A stretch of 58,000 nucleotides of DNA from Cryptomeria japonica. Its lineage: Eukaryota > Streptophyta > Pinopsida > Cupressales > Cupressaceae. Below are positions 35,032 through 46,158 of the stretch, piece after piece; positions within the stretch are counted from its first letter, which is position 1; each line of letters opens with the position of its first letter. The DNA lies in the NCBI RefSeq assembly GCF_030272615.1, contig NC_081409.1:244279924-244337923 (forward strand). The letters run 5' to 3'. A program made the translations under genes and the position numbers. The notes below the pieces were generated by a model, which was not told the DNA's origin, did no database searches, and saw nothing but the letters and a program-made list of their open reading frames with translations.

Positions 35032-37179
35032 TGATAGGGGGGTTGCTAGGTAAGTGCTCAAAAGGCCAATTTGAGTCAAAAGGCCATAAAAGGAAACAAG
35101 AGGTATTGTTTGAGTCTGCTCTTGATGTTTGCAATAACAAGTTTAGTTACACTTGATAGGTCTCTCTACAAGTCTTCACCATCAACCTCCCTTCTTGGTG
35201 GAAATTCACACCCTTGCTCTAGCTTACTCCAACTCCTCACTTCACCCATCTACACATTTCTCAATCCCTGGCTTACTGGACATTCCACTTATTGTTTTCA
35301 GTGTGCATTAGGCAATTCCAACATGGTCATATAGGGGCAGCAAGGTTTTGTTCAAGTTTGTCAACCAAACTTAGTTTTAGGCCCATAGCCTTTGGCTTGC
35401 TCAATACACCAACCAAGGGTCAAAAAATCCAATTGAGGCTATGCACTGTCCAAGGTTCTATTTGTCATTTGGTTCACTATTTTAAAATGTCCACACAAAG
35501 TCTCATGAGCCCCAAACTCCTCCTTCCAATCGGGTTCTAAAAAGTGTGTGTTATGCAGTCAAAGGGCTACTAGCCTGTGGAGGCCTAATTGGCCAAATTT
35601 TGCTTATTCTACTCAATGATGGTTAAAACCTCCCACAAAATCAATTTGGATGGTGTTTTAGGGGTATTTTCTGATGGATTTTCATGGTTTAGGCCTCTGC
35701 TATTGAAAAATGAGGACTGTCCACTATTTGTGGCACTTTTGTAGGGTTTGGTAGGGTTTAGAACCAGTCACTTTGGAAAGTCATTGTAACTCTATTAATC
35801 AAGCCTCCAAACTGGCTTAGAACTTCTGCCACACCATGATGAAGCCTTCCCCTACTACTACCCTGCAAACATAATGCCAAACACTTGGCACACATATGAG
35901 AAAGGAAGTGGAATGCCATTGTCACTGTCAAAATGCTGCCTTTTACTAGTCAGTTGCTGCCATCTCTTTAGACCTGCATAACAAGGGAATTGAATTGGAA
36001 GTACACCTCAATGATGTCTAAAAAACACTAATTAACTTCCCTATTACATAGCCTTCATGGTTATAAGGCTTGGATTATGCTTTGAAGCATTCCTTGAGCA
36101 TTTGACAAATACAATTCACAAAAAATAGTGAACTCACTATTTTGTTTACAAAGTGAGAATGTTCAATAAGAATAAGCTATTCTAATAGACCAATATGATT
36201 CTCAACACTCTTGGCCATATGTCCAGACCTCTACCTCATAAATTTGTTCACTCCAAATTTCTTTTGGGTGCAAATCCTGAGTTTTTGATCATGCTACTAG
36301 CTGAGTAATCAATACTTGCCTAGTATTCACTCAAGTCCTCCTTCCAAACACAGTTTTGGCATAAAGTAAAGAATATGTACATTATATACATGAGTTCCAA
36401 CTTGACTAAATCCATTTTGTGGGATCCCAGACCTGGATTAGTCAAGTGGTGGCATTTTGGAACCTCAAACCCTTGACAGGGCAGTGAGCACACAAAAGTA
36501 AACTAATTTTGTACAAACAAAATTCCAAAGGGAACCATTACTAGAATAACTTGGAGAGAATTTTACAACTACTATGCACACTTTCCAAAGGTATAGTATG
36601 GACTAGCAAAGCTACAATATGGATTGTTACTCCAAAGAAGCAAAAAATAGTGAATAAAGCCAAATTTCATGATTTTTATTAGGAATCTCTTGCTCATACA
36701 ATCACCAACCTTCTTCAAGGAAAAGAGAGGTCCTTTTATAGTCCAAAAAGTTAGCTATCAAGCCCAGTACAGACATGAGGCTTCCACAACTTCATTTTGC
36801 AAGAAAAGTAAAAAAATGACAACTTTTACAAGCCCAAATGACAACATTTCTTGCTCCAAAAGACATTTTTGACAATCTAACCTTATCAACTTGTCTAGAT
36901 ACCTTAGAAATGCTTAAGAATTTGTATCAAACATATTTCAATGCTTTGGAAATCATTAGAAGACCTTTTTGGCAATTTTGCACATTTTTGCCAAAAATTG
37001 TCAACTCAAAGCCTAAAAGGCAAAACTTGACCTCTTGAGCCCAAAATGAGATCAAGACCACTAAAAAAGACACACAACAACCTAAAACAACATTATAAAC
37101 TTGACACAAGACATTACAAACATGAAATCAAAAATTACTCAAAATGGAGAGTTTTTCTCAACTAGGTGCTCCTACACCA
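35032..37179 (-). mobile_element. 5' LTR of chromovirus
   Basis: 2,148 bp, TG..CA on the minus strand, near-identical to 22318-24420. The TATA box TATAAAAG is at plus 36733-36740. It is followed on its outer side by the CATCT duplication. Confidence 0.9.
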
Positions 37180-37184
37180 CATCT

Positions 37185-37574
37185 GTACCTATGTCTCGGC
37201 TTGTCGTCACCTATCCTTGGTTGCATCTCTCTCTACCATGAGAGAGGCCATCTGAGCCTCTACCTAGGAAATTTTTGCCTGTGTCTATGTTTGTACCTTG
37301 GCCATCTGTGCTTGTGCCTGTACCTATAACTGTGTCATCTAGATGGCCTCTAGATGGGCTATCTGAGAGTCTCTCTTTACCATCCAACCCTCTAGCTATT
37401 GAATCTGGTCGTGCAAGTCACTAATTTGAGTTTGCTGCTGATGAGACAACATCCTAATGAGGATCCATCATGGTGCCTCTGCCTATGGCTGCTCAACCTA
37501 TGGTACTCATACATGTACCTGCTCAACTTGGGGAACCTCCTCCTCTGGAACTTGTTGCCCCTAGTCCACTGGAC
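37185..37574 (-). pseudogene. PMD gene, coiled-coil segment
   Basis: Middle part of the interrupted gene. After removing the solo LTR at 37580 and one duplication copy, the minus frame continues from the PMD part into a Pro/Glu/Val-rich stretch. It then enters a Gln-rich coiled coil (IRMLSHQQQTQISDLHDQIQ, then repeats of AQAQMAKVQT type). About a dozen in-frame stops are present, most of them TAG at positions where the Gln-rich context predicts CAG. Confidence 0.65.
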
Positions 37575-37579
37575 CTAAT

Positions 37580-38362
37580 TGTTAGGATTCCCAAAGATAC
37601 TGAGGGGGGGTTGAATCAGTATTTGACTGGTTATATAATTTTCTCAACTTGTAGCATGAAAAACATATTAAAACTATGTACCGGTAAACCATAAATAATG
37701 CAACAAATAAGAATAACAACCACAACATGAAAAGCACACCACAACACAATATTTCATGAGGAAACCCGGTGTGGGAAAAACCTCAGTGGGATTTGTGACC
37801 CACAATATTCACTTACTGGCCAATAAGAGAATATTACTGCTTACAATAGAGGCCTACACATGCAGGAAGGCCAAGTGCCTAGAGCTCACTGCTCAGTTAC
37901 TAAAGAAGTCACGCTGACTTACAAAAATGGATTATACTAATCCAATGTCTTGTACTGCTTCAGATCAGCATCTGCTATGCCAACTTCAGTACCGGTTTAA
38001 GATCTTCTACATACATAAACCCTTAACCTAATAATTTGCACATTAGGTCTTCTATATTCCTTTTATCAATTGCATATTAAATGATCTACAATGATCTCAT
38101 ATATATATGAGTCATATTACTATCTGCCATGTCGGCTTACAAAAGATTTTACAATTAATTAAAAAGTATGTTTATACAAAATTTCTATCGGCCAAGATGC
38201 CAGTATTCTTCCTTTTCGGTGTCAGTGTTCTGTATGGCTGTGTAGAGTCTGTCAGTACGATGCCTGTGTATGTTTGCCGGTATCACATGATTGTAAGGTT
38301 TCCATCAATGATAATACATTCAATCAACTACAATTTCTCATTGGAGTGTACATTTGCCAACA
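37580..38362 (-). mobile_element. Solo Ty1/copia-type LTR in PMD gene
   Basis: 783 bp starting TGTTAGGATTCCC and ending TTTGCCAACA on the plus strand, with inverted TGTT..AACA tips. It is flanked by CTAAT (37575-37579) and CTGAT (38363-38367), a duplication with one mismatch. GAGGGGGGGTTGAATCAG near its plus-strand start is the signature seen also at 46159, 49771 and 57861. On the evidence at 49771, where a primer-binding site follows the same end on the minus strand, the LTR is read on the minus strand. Confidence 0.82.
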
Positions 38363-39812
38363 CTGATCTCCTCTATTTGACCACCTGAGTCACCCAATCC
38401 ATAGGTATCTCTCTAGCAGGTCTAGAATTGTTGACTCCTAGCGTGCCTGTTGATACCACTGCCACCGCTCTGCCATCTCCCCCATCATCATCTCCTCCAT
38501 CTCCACTACCATAATATCCTACATCTCCTCCATATCCATCTTCGCCATCCCCTCCATCTCCGCCATCATCTCCACCCCCACCTCCTCTCCCCCCGCCATC
38601 CCTCGGCTGTCTCAGAGCTCTACATCGTGGCCTCTCATCATCCTCATCTAAAGTTGGCTTTGGCTCATCAGTACAAGTCAATCTAGGAAACCTGTGTACA
38701 GTAAAATATGCAGCATACTTGCCAGTCCTCCCGTTATCTATGGTACCTAGTAAATAATCCCAATCCTATGGAACCAATGATACGTACTTTGTGTATGCCT
38801 TCTCATACGTAATAGTGGGCCTCCAAGTAGACACATCAAGTCTCCTGTGCGCATAGTGGGCTATACTCTATGGAATCCCTTGTATCCTGCCATACTGTCT
38901 CAACACCCCCGTGCAAAGGAATCACTCAATAACATAGGGTATAGATCCAATCAGGTATCGAGTCAAGAATACATAAGGCATCTCAACTACATCCTTTGTC
39001 CAAACCTCACAATCTCTATAGGGTCTCCATATCACTGTATCTGGGTCATCTAGTTCTCGTCGCCAATACTCCATTTTTCCTAGCTTTCACTGGACAATAA
39101 TACCTAGATATCCATGTGCGTAAGGCCTACCTATAGGTCTCTCTCTGTCTGCCAATGGTCATGTGATGGGCAAATGCTCCCAAGTCCATATCTGGAGAAC
39201 TGTAACCCCTGTTGATGATGCAGTTGATCTTTGATACACTACTTGGTGCAAATCATAATATAGGTGGGCCAACATGCAAGATCCCCATGCAAAACGAGTC
39301 CTCCGTGTAACCAACTTCTCAAGGAGACGACCCCATCCAATGGATAATCCCTTTGACCTATGATAAGGACAAAGGAAACCCCTAACAAAGCCAGCAAGCA
39401 TAGTAGGTAATGTGGCATAACCTAGATCTAACATTTCCTACCATGCAATGTCATATCCTCCAACCTCATCATCGTCAAAAACTCTACGAAGTGCATCTGT
39501 GCAACTATGCTCACTAAGATCATAATATACCAACTTTCCCATCACTGGGATGCACAATATCCGAGATACATCCTTGGGTGTAATAGTCATCTCATTGATC
39601 GGTAGGTGGAAGGTGTTGTGCTCATTGTGCCACCTCTCAGCTAATGTTGTTAGAAGATCCCGGTTAATCAAGTGTCGAGGCATATCAAGAAGGGAAGATA
39701 AGACACACCTATCGATGTGGTCTCACTCTACCTAGCTAAGGTGGGGTATCAGCATCCACATCTTTGGGAAGCGCTCCTAAGACTGGAGGACACTAAAGGG
39801 CTCTTGCAATCA
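38363..39812 (-). pseudogene. Plant mobile domain (PMD, aminotransferase-like) protein, N-terminal part
   Basis: PMD proteins occur as host factors such as MAIN and MAIL, and as TE-borne proteins. The minus frame shows the domain in order: PRHLINRDLLTTLAERW, FHLPINEMTITPKDVSRI, IPVMGKLVYYDL, FAWGSCMLAHLYYDLHQ, a VLQIWTWEHLP core motif and a later VIWRPYRD. A Gly/Asp-rich low-complexity tail follows (38450-38630). The frame is continuous but for stops, mainly TAG at expected Gln codons, so the gene is dead. No start codon is certain. The gene continues through two insertions to 22007. Whether it was a host gene or part of a transposon cannot be told here. Confidence 0.78.
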
Positions 39813-41202
39813 AATCACATCATCATATCAGTATCTCGATTCATCTATCTATCAATCAAATCAATCTATCAGTCTATCTTGCTCATATGAGATTTCTATC
39901 AAATCTTTTTGAGCCCTTATCAGCTAGTGTCATCTATCATGAGGTCATTATCAATTCTATCTTATCTGGCACACAAATCAAGATAATCAAAACCGATCAT
40001 CAATTTTCATCAATTAGGAGTATCTAATTTTATCAATTTGATACCTAATCGAATCTATCTTACCCTATTGAAATCAATCAAAAATCAAATCAACTTGGCA
40101 GTATTTCATCGCCTTTATCAAAAATCATGACAATTTGGGAGTTGGGGCACAAGAATTTATCTCATTGCAATCAATCTCAAAATTTTGCCTCAACGGCAAT
40201 GTCTCGGCCTACGGCGTCCTGGGGGGCTCGCTGTGGCAGTGGTGGTGTCCCTGTGGCGCCTACCTTGGTGCCCTTGACGGCTTCGATGATGCTCGTGGCA
40301 CCCTCGACGGCACCACCCTTGGCGCTCATAGTACCTCGGTGGCACCGACGATGCCTACCTTGGTGCCTGATGCGCTAGCCATGGCACTGGCGGGTGGCCA
40401 CGTGGCGCCCCAACAAGTAATTTATTTTAAAAAGCGCAAAATTAAAAATTAAAAAAAACTGCTAAAAACCCATTTCGCCCCGTCGAAAACCTAGTTTAAA
40501 AATGCAAAAATTTTAAACACTCACATGATAAAAATGGAGAAAAATGATTTTTTCTAAAACTAGCTAATTTTTTCAAAAATCAACTAAAAATTTAACAAAG
40601 GAGGGTTTTCTCGGGGTACGTACCGATGGACCGTAGGGCGGAGGACGCTCGTGACGTCGAACTTGCTTGAACCTGTGCTGGTGGTATGGGATGGCCATTT
40701 CCTTCTCTAGAGCAAATTTTTCAATGACTCAAAGTGCACAAATGAGGAGTGATAAAAGTGATTTTCACTTTTTAAACTCAAAGTGGGGCATTTAAGTGGG
40801 ATTTTTATTCCACTTATTTTTAATCATCTAATCAATTAATCAGCTTGGCAGGACAGGATTTTCAAATTTCTTATTGGGAAATGAATCGGATCAACTTTGA
40901 AATATTTAAAAATCGTAAAATCATTGAAATTCTAAAATCGTGCAAATATCAAAAATATCAAAAATATCAAAAAAATTACAAAATCGAGAAAATTTCAAAA
41001 ACATCAAAAAATTATCTGATTCGTCTCCTGAGGGGGCATCCTCACATCGCAATCTATCAATCAGTGTCTGGGGCATCATATCGAATCATGTCCACATCCA
41101 ATCAAAATTTATCATATCGAGATCAAATCCGCATCGAATCATATCATCAACATCATCAAATCGAGTTTTCTTTGAACCAACGCAGCATCACACATCACTT
41201 TA
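39813..41202. other. Non-coding, GC-rich island in AT-rich DNA
   Basis: No gene seen. 40170-40430 is GC-rich with many GGTGCC and GGCACC words in both orientations, while both sides are AT-rich (ATATCAAAA repeats near 40940). The region lies upstream of the PMD gene on the minus strand. On the plus strand it ends at a polypurine tract, so it may be the 3' untranslated part of another LTR element. Confidence 0.4.
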
Positions 41203-41215
41203 AAGAGGGGCAAAA
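41203..41215 (+). promoter_or_regulatory. Polypurine tract before LTR-like block 2
   Basis: AAAGAGGGGCAAAA directly precedes TGTATAAACC at 41216, as a polypurine tract precedes a 3' LTR. The equivalent block at 8406 lacks it. Confidence 0.5.
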
Positions 41216-42184
41216 TGTATAAACCTAAAAATGGTCTGAAGATAATTAATTAAATACACAATTATTTAATTAATTCCCCTTCTGAATTAATTGAATTCAC
41301 GATTAATTTGATTAATTTCTCTATTCATCTACTTGTAAATAATTCTAAATGATTTATTTATATAGTTCATTTCAATAATCCCCTTTGATTAATTAATCTA
41401 AATTAATTAATCCTCCTTCCATTTAAATCAATTCTTCTAATCCCATACTTAATTTTAACAAATCCAAGTTTGTTGAAATTAATTATCCATTTTTCATAAT
41501 TATTTAAATTTCTAAATTCAAATGAGCACATGGCTCCTAACTTCTAACCACTTAGCCTAACCACCCCCTAACCTAACCCATTCCATCTAATCATGGGTTT
41601 AACTAACTATATCCTATCTTGCACATCCTAACCTATTTTATTCTAACCACCTGTGGGTTGGATATCCCCTCCTTGAGGCACATGGCACTTTGGCCACATG
41701 TCTTCTCCCTTGGACACTTTCCCTCTCATGAGCAAGGTTCCTTGACACTTGTCACCACAGAGATGACATGTGTCCCTTCCTCCAACCTCTTCTCCAACTT
41801 CCTCAATTCTATCCCTTGATATCTTCATATCGAATCTAGATCGTTGATTCCTGCCACCTCAGCTTTAGCCTTGGAAATCCTATAAATACGCCTCATTTTG
41901 GAGCAATAAAAATCCCTTGCATCCTAGATTTTAGTATCATTACTATAGGCATTTTGTATCTAAATCATCTAGCATAATTGGCAATTAGATCAATATTAGC
42001 ATGTTTAGAATATCTTTTAGCAGGTTAATTTAGTTTCCATTTTATCAATCATGTAGCTTGAATAGATCATTCTAGCTAAATCATCCATCAATCATCATGC
42101 ATCTCATATCATTTGCACAATCAATCATGATCAACTAGATACTCAACTCTTGAGTTGTTACTATTGAAGGTCATTGCTCCACTG
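41216..42184 (+). mobile_element. LTR-like block, copy 2
   Basis: Close copy of 8406-9370, beginning TGTATAAACCTAAAAATGG, with TATAAAT at 41881-41887 and AATAAAA about 20 bp later. The boundary with the internal region is uncertain. It is followed by the coiled-coil ORF of member C, as in copy 1. Confidence 0.6.
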
Positions 42185-42370
42185 AGAGCCAACAATTATA
42201 CAACCTTCAAGGTCCTCAAGAATAGAGGAAGATGGGACATTTGAAAGGAGGCTATGGGTTTGCATCTTTAATTTAGCTTTTGTATTTTCTTCCTACTTAT
42301 GTTTTATTGTCTCAACTATGTGTATGATTGTTTCCATTGACAAACATTTTTAGCATCACACTAGTAATTT

Positions 42371-43869
42371 CTCCTCAAGCAATTAGAAGGAAACCAACAA
42401 AAACAACAAAATGAGGCTAATAAACAAGCTTTTGAATAAGAAGTGGGTGAGAAGTTAGAAGAGTTTTCTAAGAAGCAACAACATGGTTATGAACAAGTAC
42501 TTCAAGAAAACCTTGCACAAAAAAACTCACAACCTTCACAACCTCCACCACAACATGAAGAACCTGCACAACAACAACTACACAAGTAGCCTTATGATAT
42601 GAATGAGGAGTAACAAGAGAAGGAGGAATAAGAGCAGCAAGAAAAGGCCCACATTATAACCGCCCAAGTCACCACCCAAGGTGAACAACAAGACTCAAGC
42701 ATGCCGCAGTGGCTAAGTTTCAACTTCCAAAAGAAGAAGAAGATTGTTCTCCTAAGAATTGCCTTGCAAGATGCAATCATCGAGTCCCCGAGGAGAACCA
42801 AAAAGGCCAAAACTCTCCACCATCTTTTAAGAAATGATTCAGGAGATTTAATTGCTAGTGTGGTCCCCCTGATACAAGATACAGAAGGTGAAGGTGAACA
42901 ACAAACATCCCCAAGGTACCAAATCTCCCAAGTAAACTTTGGCAAACAAATCAAATGGGGAGAAATGGCCTCCCTCGACGTCGTCACATCAACAATAAAA
43001 ACAAGAATAGGAAAGGAGCACAAATCCAAAAGGGAGGTCAAGGCACAACTACAACAATATAAATAGTTTCTCATTACAAGGTCAAGGTCATTGGACTCAA
43101 TGGCAGGTGATATCTTACCTTCAACTTCAGTGCTCCAACAAGAAGAGGTTAAAGCATTGTACGAGATGACAAAAGTGGCTACCATAGTTAAAAATTGGAT
43201 TGAGGATCAATTGAGAAAAGTGAGGGCATTCTTACAGGACACTATGCAAATATATGAAGACACCCATCTCCTTGGAAAGGACCTCATCTACCATTCCATG
43301 CAATGGGAAACCCAATCAAATAGGTTCTCAAAAGAAGTTCAAGTGCTCAAGAAATTCAAAGAATTAGGTGAAGATGTGATAAAGAAGGAGGACATGCTAG
43401 ATGGAGAAGATCTCAGCACTTTGCAGTCATGTGTTGATATTTTGGAATTGAAGTTGGAGATGTTGGATCAATGTAGAGCCAAGGTACTCAAGGGGGATCC
43501 ACCCTTATTTGGTATATTGGATCTCAATATGAACAATATCTAACAAAGTTGTTGGGTACAAATGGAATAAATATAACACAATATGGTATACTGCACCAAG
43601 AGTCAGTCCTCAAGCAATGGGATGCATACGTAGCTGAGTACTTCTCACCAACTATCGAGTTCGATGTCTTAACTATGGATAGGTATATGTATCTGGTTCT
43701 CCAGTGTCACCAAGCCACAAAAATGATGGATGAAATAGTTGATAAGATGGAGCACATCAGGGAAATCCTAAGGGTTTCAAAGTTCTGGATTGGATATGTG
43801 TCAGATCCACCATCTTCCTTGATAGACTGCTACATGCGGAACTACTGCGGTTACAGAAAGAGCAAATGA
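42371..43869 (+). pseudogene. Unrecognised coiled-coil protein, family member C
   Basis: One frame from 42371 to 43543 with five stops in its first 700 bases, then a frameshift near the GGGGG run at 43493 and a second frame ending at 43869. The first part is Gln/Glu-rich and repeats 9548-10250. The second part (KVATIVKNWIEDQLRKVRAF, then YEDTHLLGKDL and QWETQSNRF) aligns with the C-terminal region of the 30527-33649 protein around its WETELSRC. KSKREVKAQL likewise matches KEKKELKAMV. No catalytic motif is seen; long helices suggest an oligomerising, possibly structural protein. The 197-codon antisense ORF is a shadow. Confidence 0.55.
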
Positions 43870-46158
43870 CAAACAAAAGGTTAACTCCTAGTGCGCTCTC
43901 TGATAGCTACAGTTTTGGAACTATATCTTGATCACACCTATCAGGCATGAGGACCACTCCCAGCCAAACACACCCACGTAGAGGTTGCAGATACAACCAC
44001 GCCTAAAGAAGACTCTTGGTTCACATGCAGCAAGTGATAGCTAAGTGGAGTTCAAAAGCAGTGACTTGCTTGTCGACTGTGACTCCCACCATTTTGTAAC
44101 TGGGTTATAGGCATGTTTTGTTCCTAGGAAATAGGGGGCATGGTACTATAATTGTAACAAATCAGGTCATTTCAAGGGTCCGAAAATAGAAGATTGGAGG
44201 TCCTAGTTAGGATTTTACTTGCAACATTTTCATTTCAATATTTTTTAATTCTAAAATTTGTTACTTCTAGAGTATTTGTGCTCATTGGTACCATTATTCT
44301 TTCATAAGTAATCGATGCATGTTGCTTTGTGGATCGTCTGTTTCATTGAATGAAGTTAGTATTTTTGTGATCTTATATCTTCTCTTATCTTAGATAGCAT
44401 GAATGTTCTGAATTTTGTGGATTTCATTGTTACGGTATGTGAAGTTGTTTAATCATCTCTCTCTACACATAAGGTTGTAGACCTCACATGTGGATGGAAA
44501 TTGCACGTGTTGCTATCTATTTTGTTATTAATGATATATGATTGTTTGAAAGTACTTATCTTTGATTAACTAACTTGCATGGTTATTTATGTCTCTCCTT
44601 TATCCCTTTACATCTTTTACATTTTATTTCTTATCAATCCATGTAAGTGTCTTCTATGACCAACAATACCACATTGATTGAACAATTAATTTGAGCCCTA
44701 AGTTACCCAAACACCGTCATGACCCGACCAACAAGACCTTGGAGAGAAGGGATTTCATAATCTTAGCTCTTTTCAAGAGAGGCTTTGCTTTGCAAAGCCT
44801 GCATGTTAGGTGAGTATAAAAGGCCCATCAACAAGATCACAACATACACATGTGGCATACTAAAAGGTCCCATATAAATACATCACAAAGCATAAGGAAG
44901 TAGTGGCATGAACAGCGTAACATATGTTTACTTACATGTCAACATGCACCTCTTAAGTTGTCTTGGCGTCATCCACATATTAACTAGGAATATGGTAACA
45001 TAAACATAAATCCAAGAAAAGGAATACAAAAAGAACAAAATAGATGAAAATGATTGCAATTAAACAATGGTTGTGTGTTTCAAGCCAATAATTGAGCTAT
45101 AATGAAGTGAATTAACTCTATGATATCTAGCACATGGACTATGTTGACAAGGTTACGTGAATAAAAGGTAGAAAGACAGAGATAACATACCTTAAACTTT
45201 GGGATTCAATTCCACCAATTGCATAGTTGTCTAATTCATTTTTGGCTTCACACTCCTCCAAAATTTGAGCTTTTTGCCAACTTCCTTTGTATTCAATGTT
45301 CAATTATATATCAATCTAATAAAATTAGTAAAAAACATGAAAACAGAGGTTATATACAAACAAAAATAATGATAATTAACATTCCAACACTAAGGAGTTT
45401 GGAAATGAACAACAAAGCAAGAACAAGGGTTTTGGGGGATAGCGATGAAGGGGATGGAGATCTGGATGAGAATACAGATGATGAGGATGAGGATGATGAT
45501 GAAGATAATGACTTGTGTCTCCTAGCTCAACGGTGCTCATTTCCCTTTATCCATGCTCTAGTTTGGCTTTGGTGGGTGGGCATGTGGGTTGGTTTGGTCT
45601 CCTACCCTATCCTTGGAGATGGATTTTGATGCCTCTACTTGGTGCTTGTTGCCAATTTCTCTTGGCCACTTCTCTATTTTGGGGAGGCTATTATGTGCAT
45701 GCTAGAGGGGGGCCTATGCTTGAGCTTGTTGAGATTTTCTAGTTGTTGTTGGAGTTTCCTTTTCCCCCCCTTTCTAGGTTGATTTTTATTTTCTGGCATG
45801 TGCAGGAATTAGGTAAGCCTGGAAGTTTTTGGTGGTTTTGTCACTTCTTCCCTGGTTGTGGTGCCCTGCTCATGGTGGTCCATGGGTACCTATTCGATTG
45901 CTATGTTTGGTGCATCCTCATCTCTGATCTTTGTTCACTTGTCCATGGATTCTCTATAGATGTGTAGATGGTTTTGTTTGATTTTGTGTTTTTGGGCTTT
46001 CATGATGCTTGGAGGAGTGTTGCAATATGCTGCTTCAAGGGCTTTTCTCTTGGTGTTGGGTGAGGGTAGTACCTTCCCTATTCTTGGTCTTGGGGGTCTT
46101 GAGTGTTTGGATGACATTTGACTCCACTATTTGGATCACTATTTAGGTGGTGGTCTTC
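43870..46158. other. No supported gene
   Basis: AT-rich sequence without recognisable element ends. A short acidic ORF within 45219-45629 comes from a GAT/GAG microsatellite near 45470-45510 and has no known domain. I give it no function. Confidence 0.5.

Larger units (their letters stand above)
22318..37179 (-). mobile_element. Ty3/gypsy chromovirus with two nested insertions
   Basis: Element of about 14.9 kb including inserts, lying on the minus strand and flanked by CATCT at 22313-22317 and 37180-37184. It has 2.1-kb LTRs, a tRNA-Met-type primer-binding site at 35016-35028, gag, protease, reverse transcriptase, RNase H, integrase and a chromodomain. Gag is split by the 4,748-bp insertion at 29763-34510 and the integrase-chromodomain linker by a solo LTR at 24636-25853. 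Without these inserts the element would be about 8.9 kb. It inserted into the PMD gene. Confidence 0.9.

Noticed and set aside
38450-38686. Plus-strand His/Leu-rich ORF
   Set aside because: Antisense of the Gly/Asp-rich tail of the PMD gene.
42592-43185. 197-codon minus-strand ORF (and 169-codon equivalent at 9759-10268)
   Set aside because: Both are antisense to the coiled-coil frame, which aligns with member B on the plus strand. Cys/Ser-rich antisense of Gln/Lys-rich coding is a common shadow.
45402-45628. Acidic protein gene
   Set aside because: The acidic run is a GAT/GAG microsatellite in a short ORF with no domain or upstream exons.
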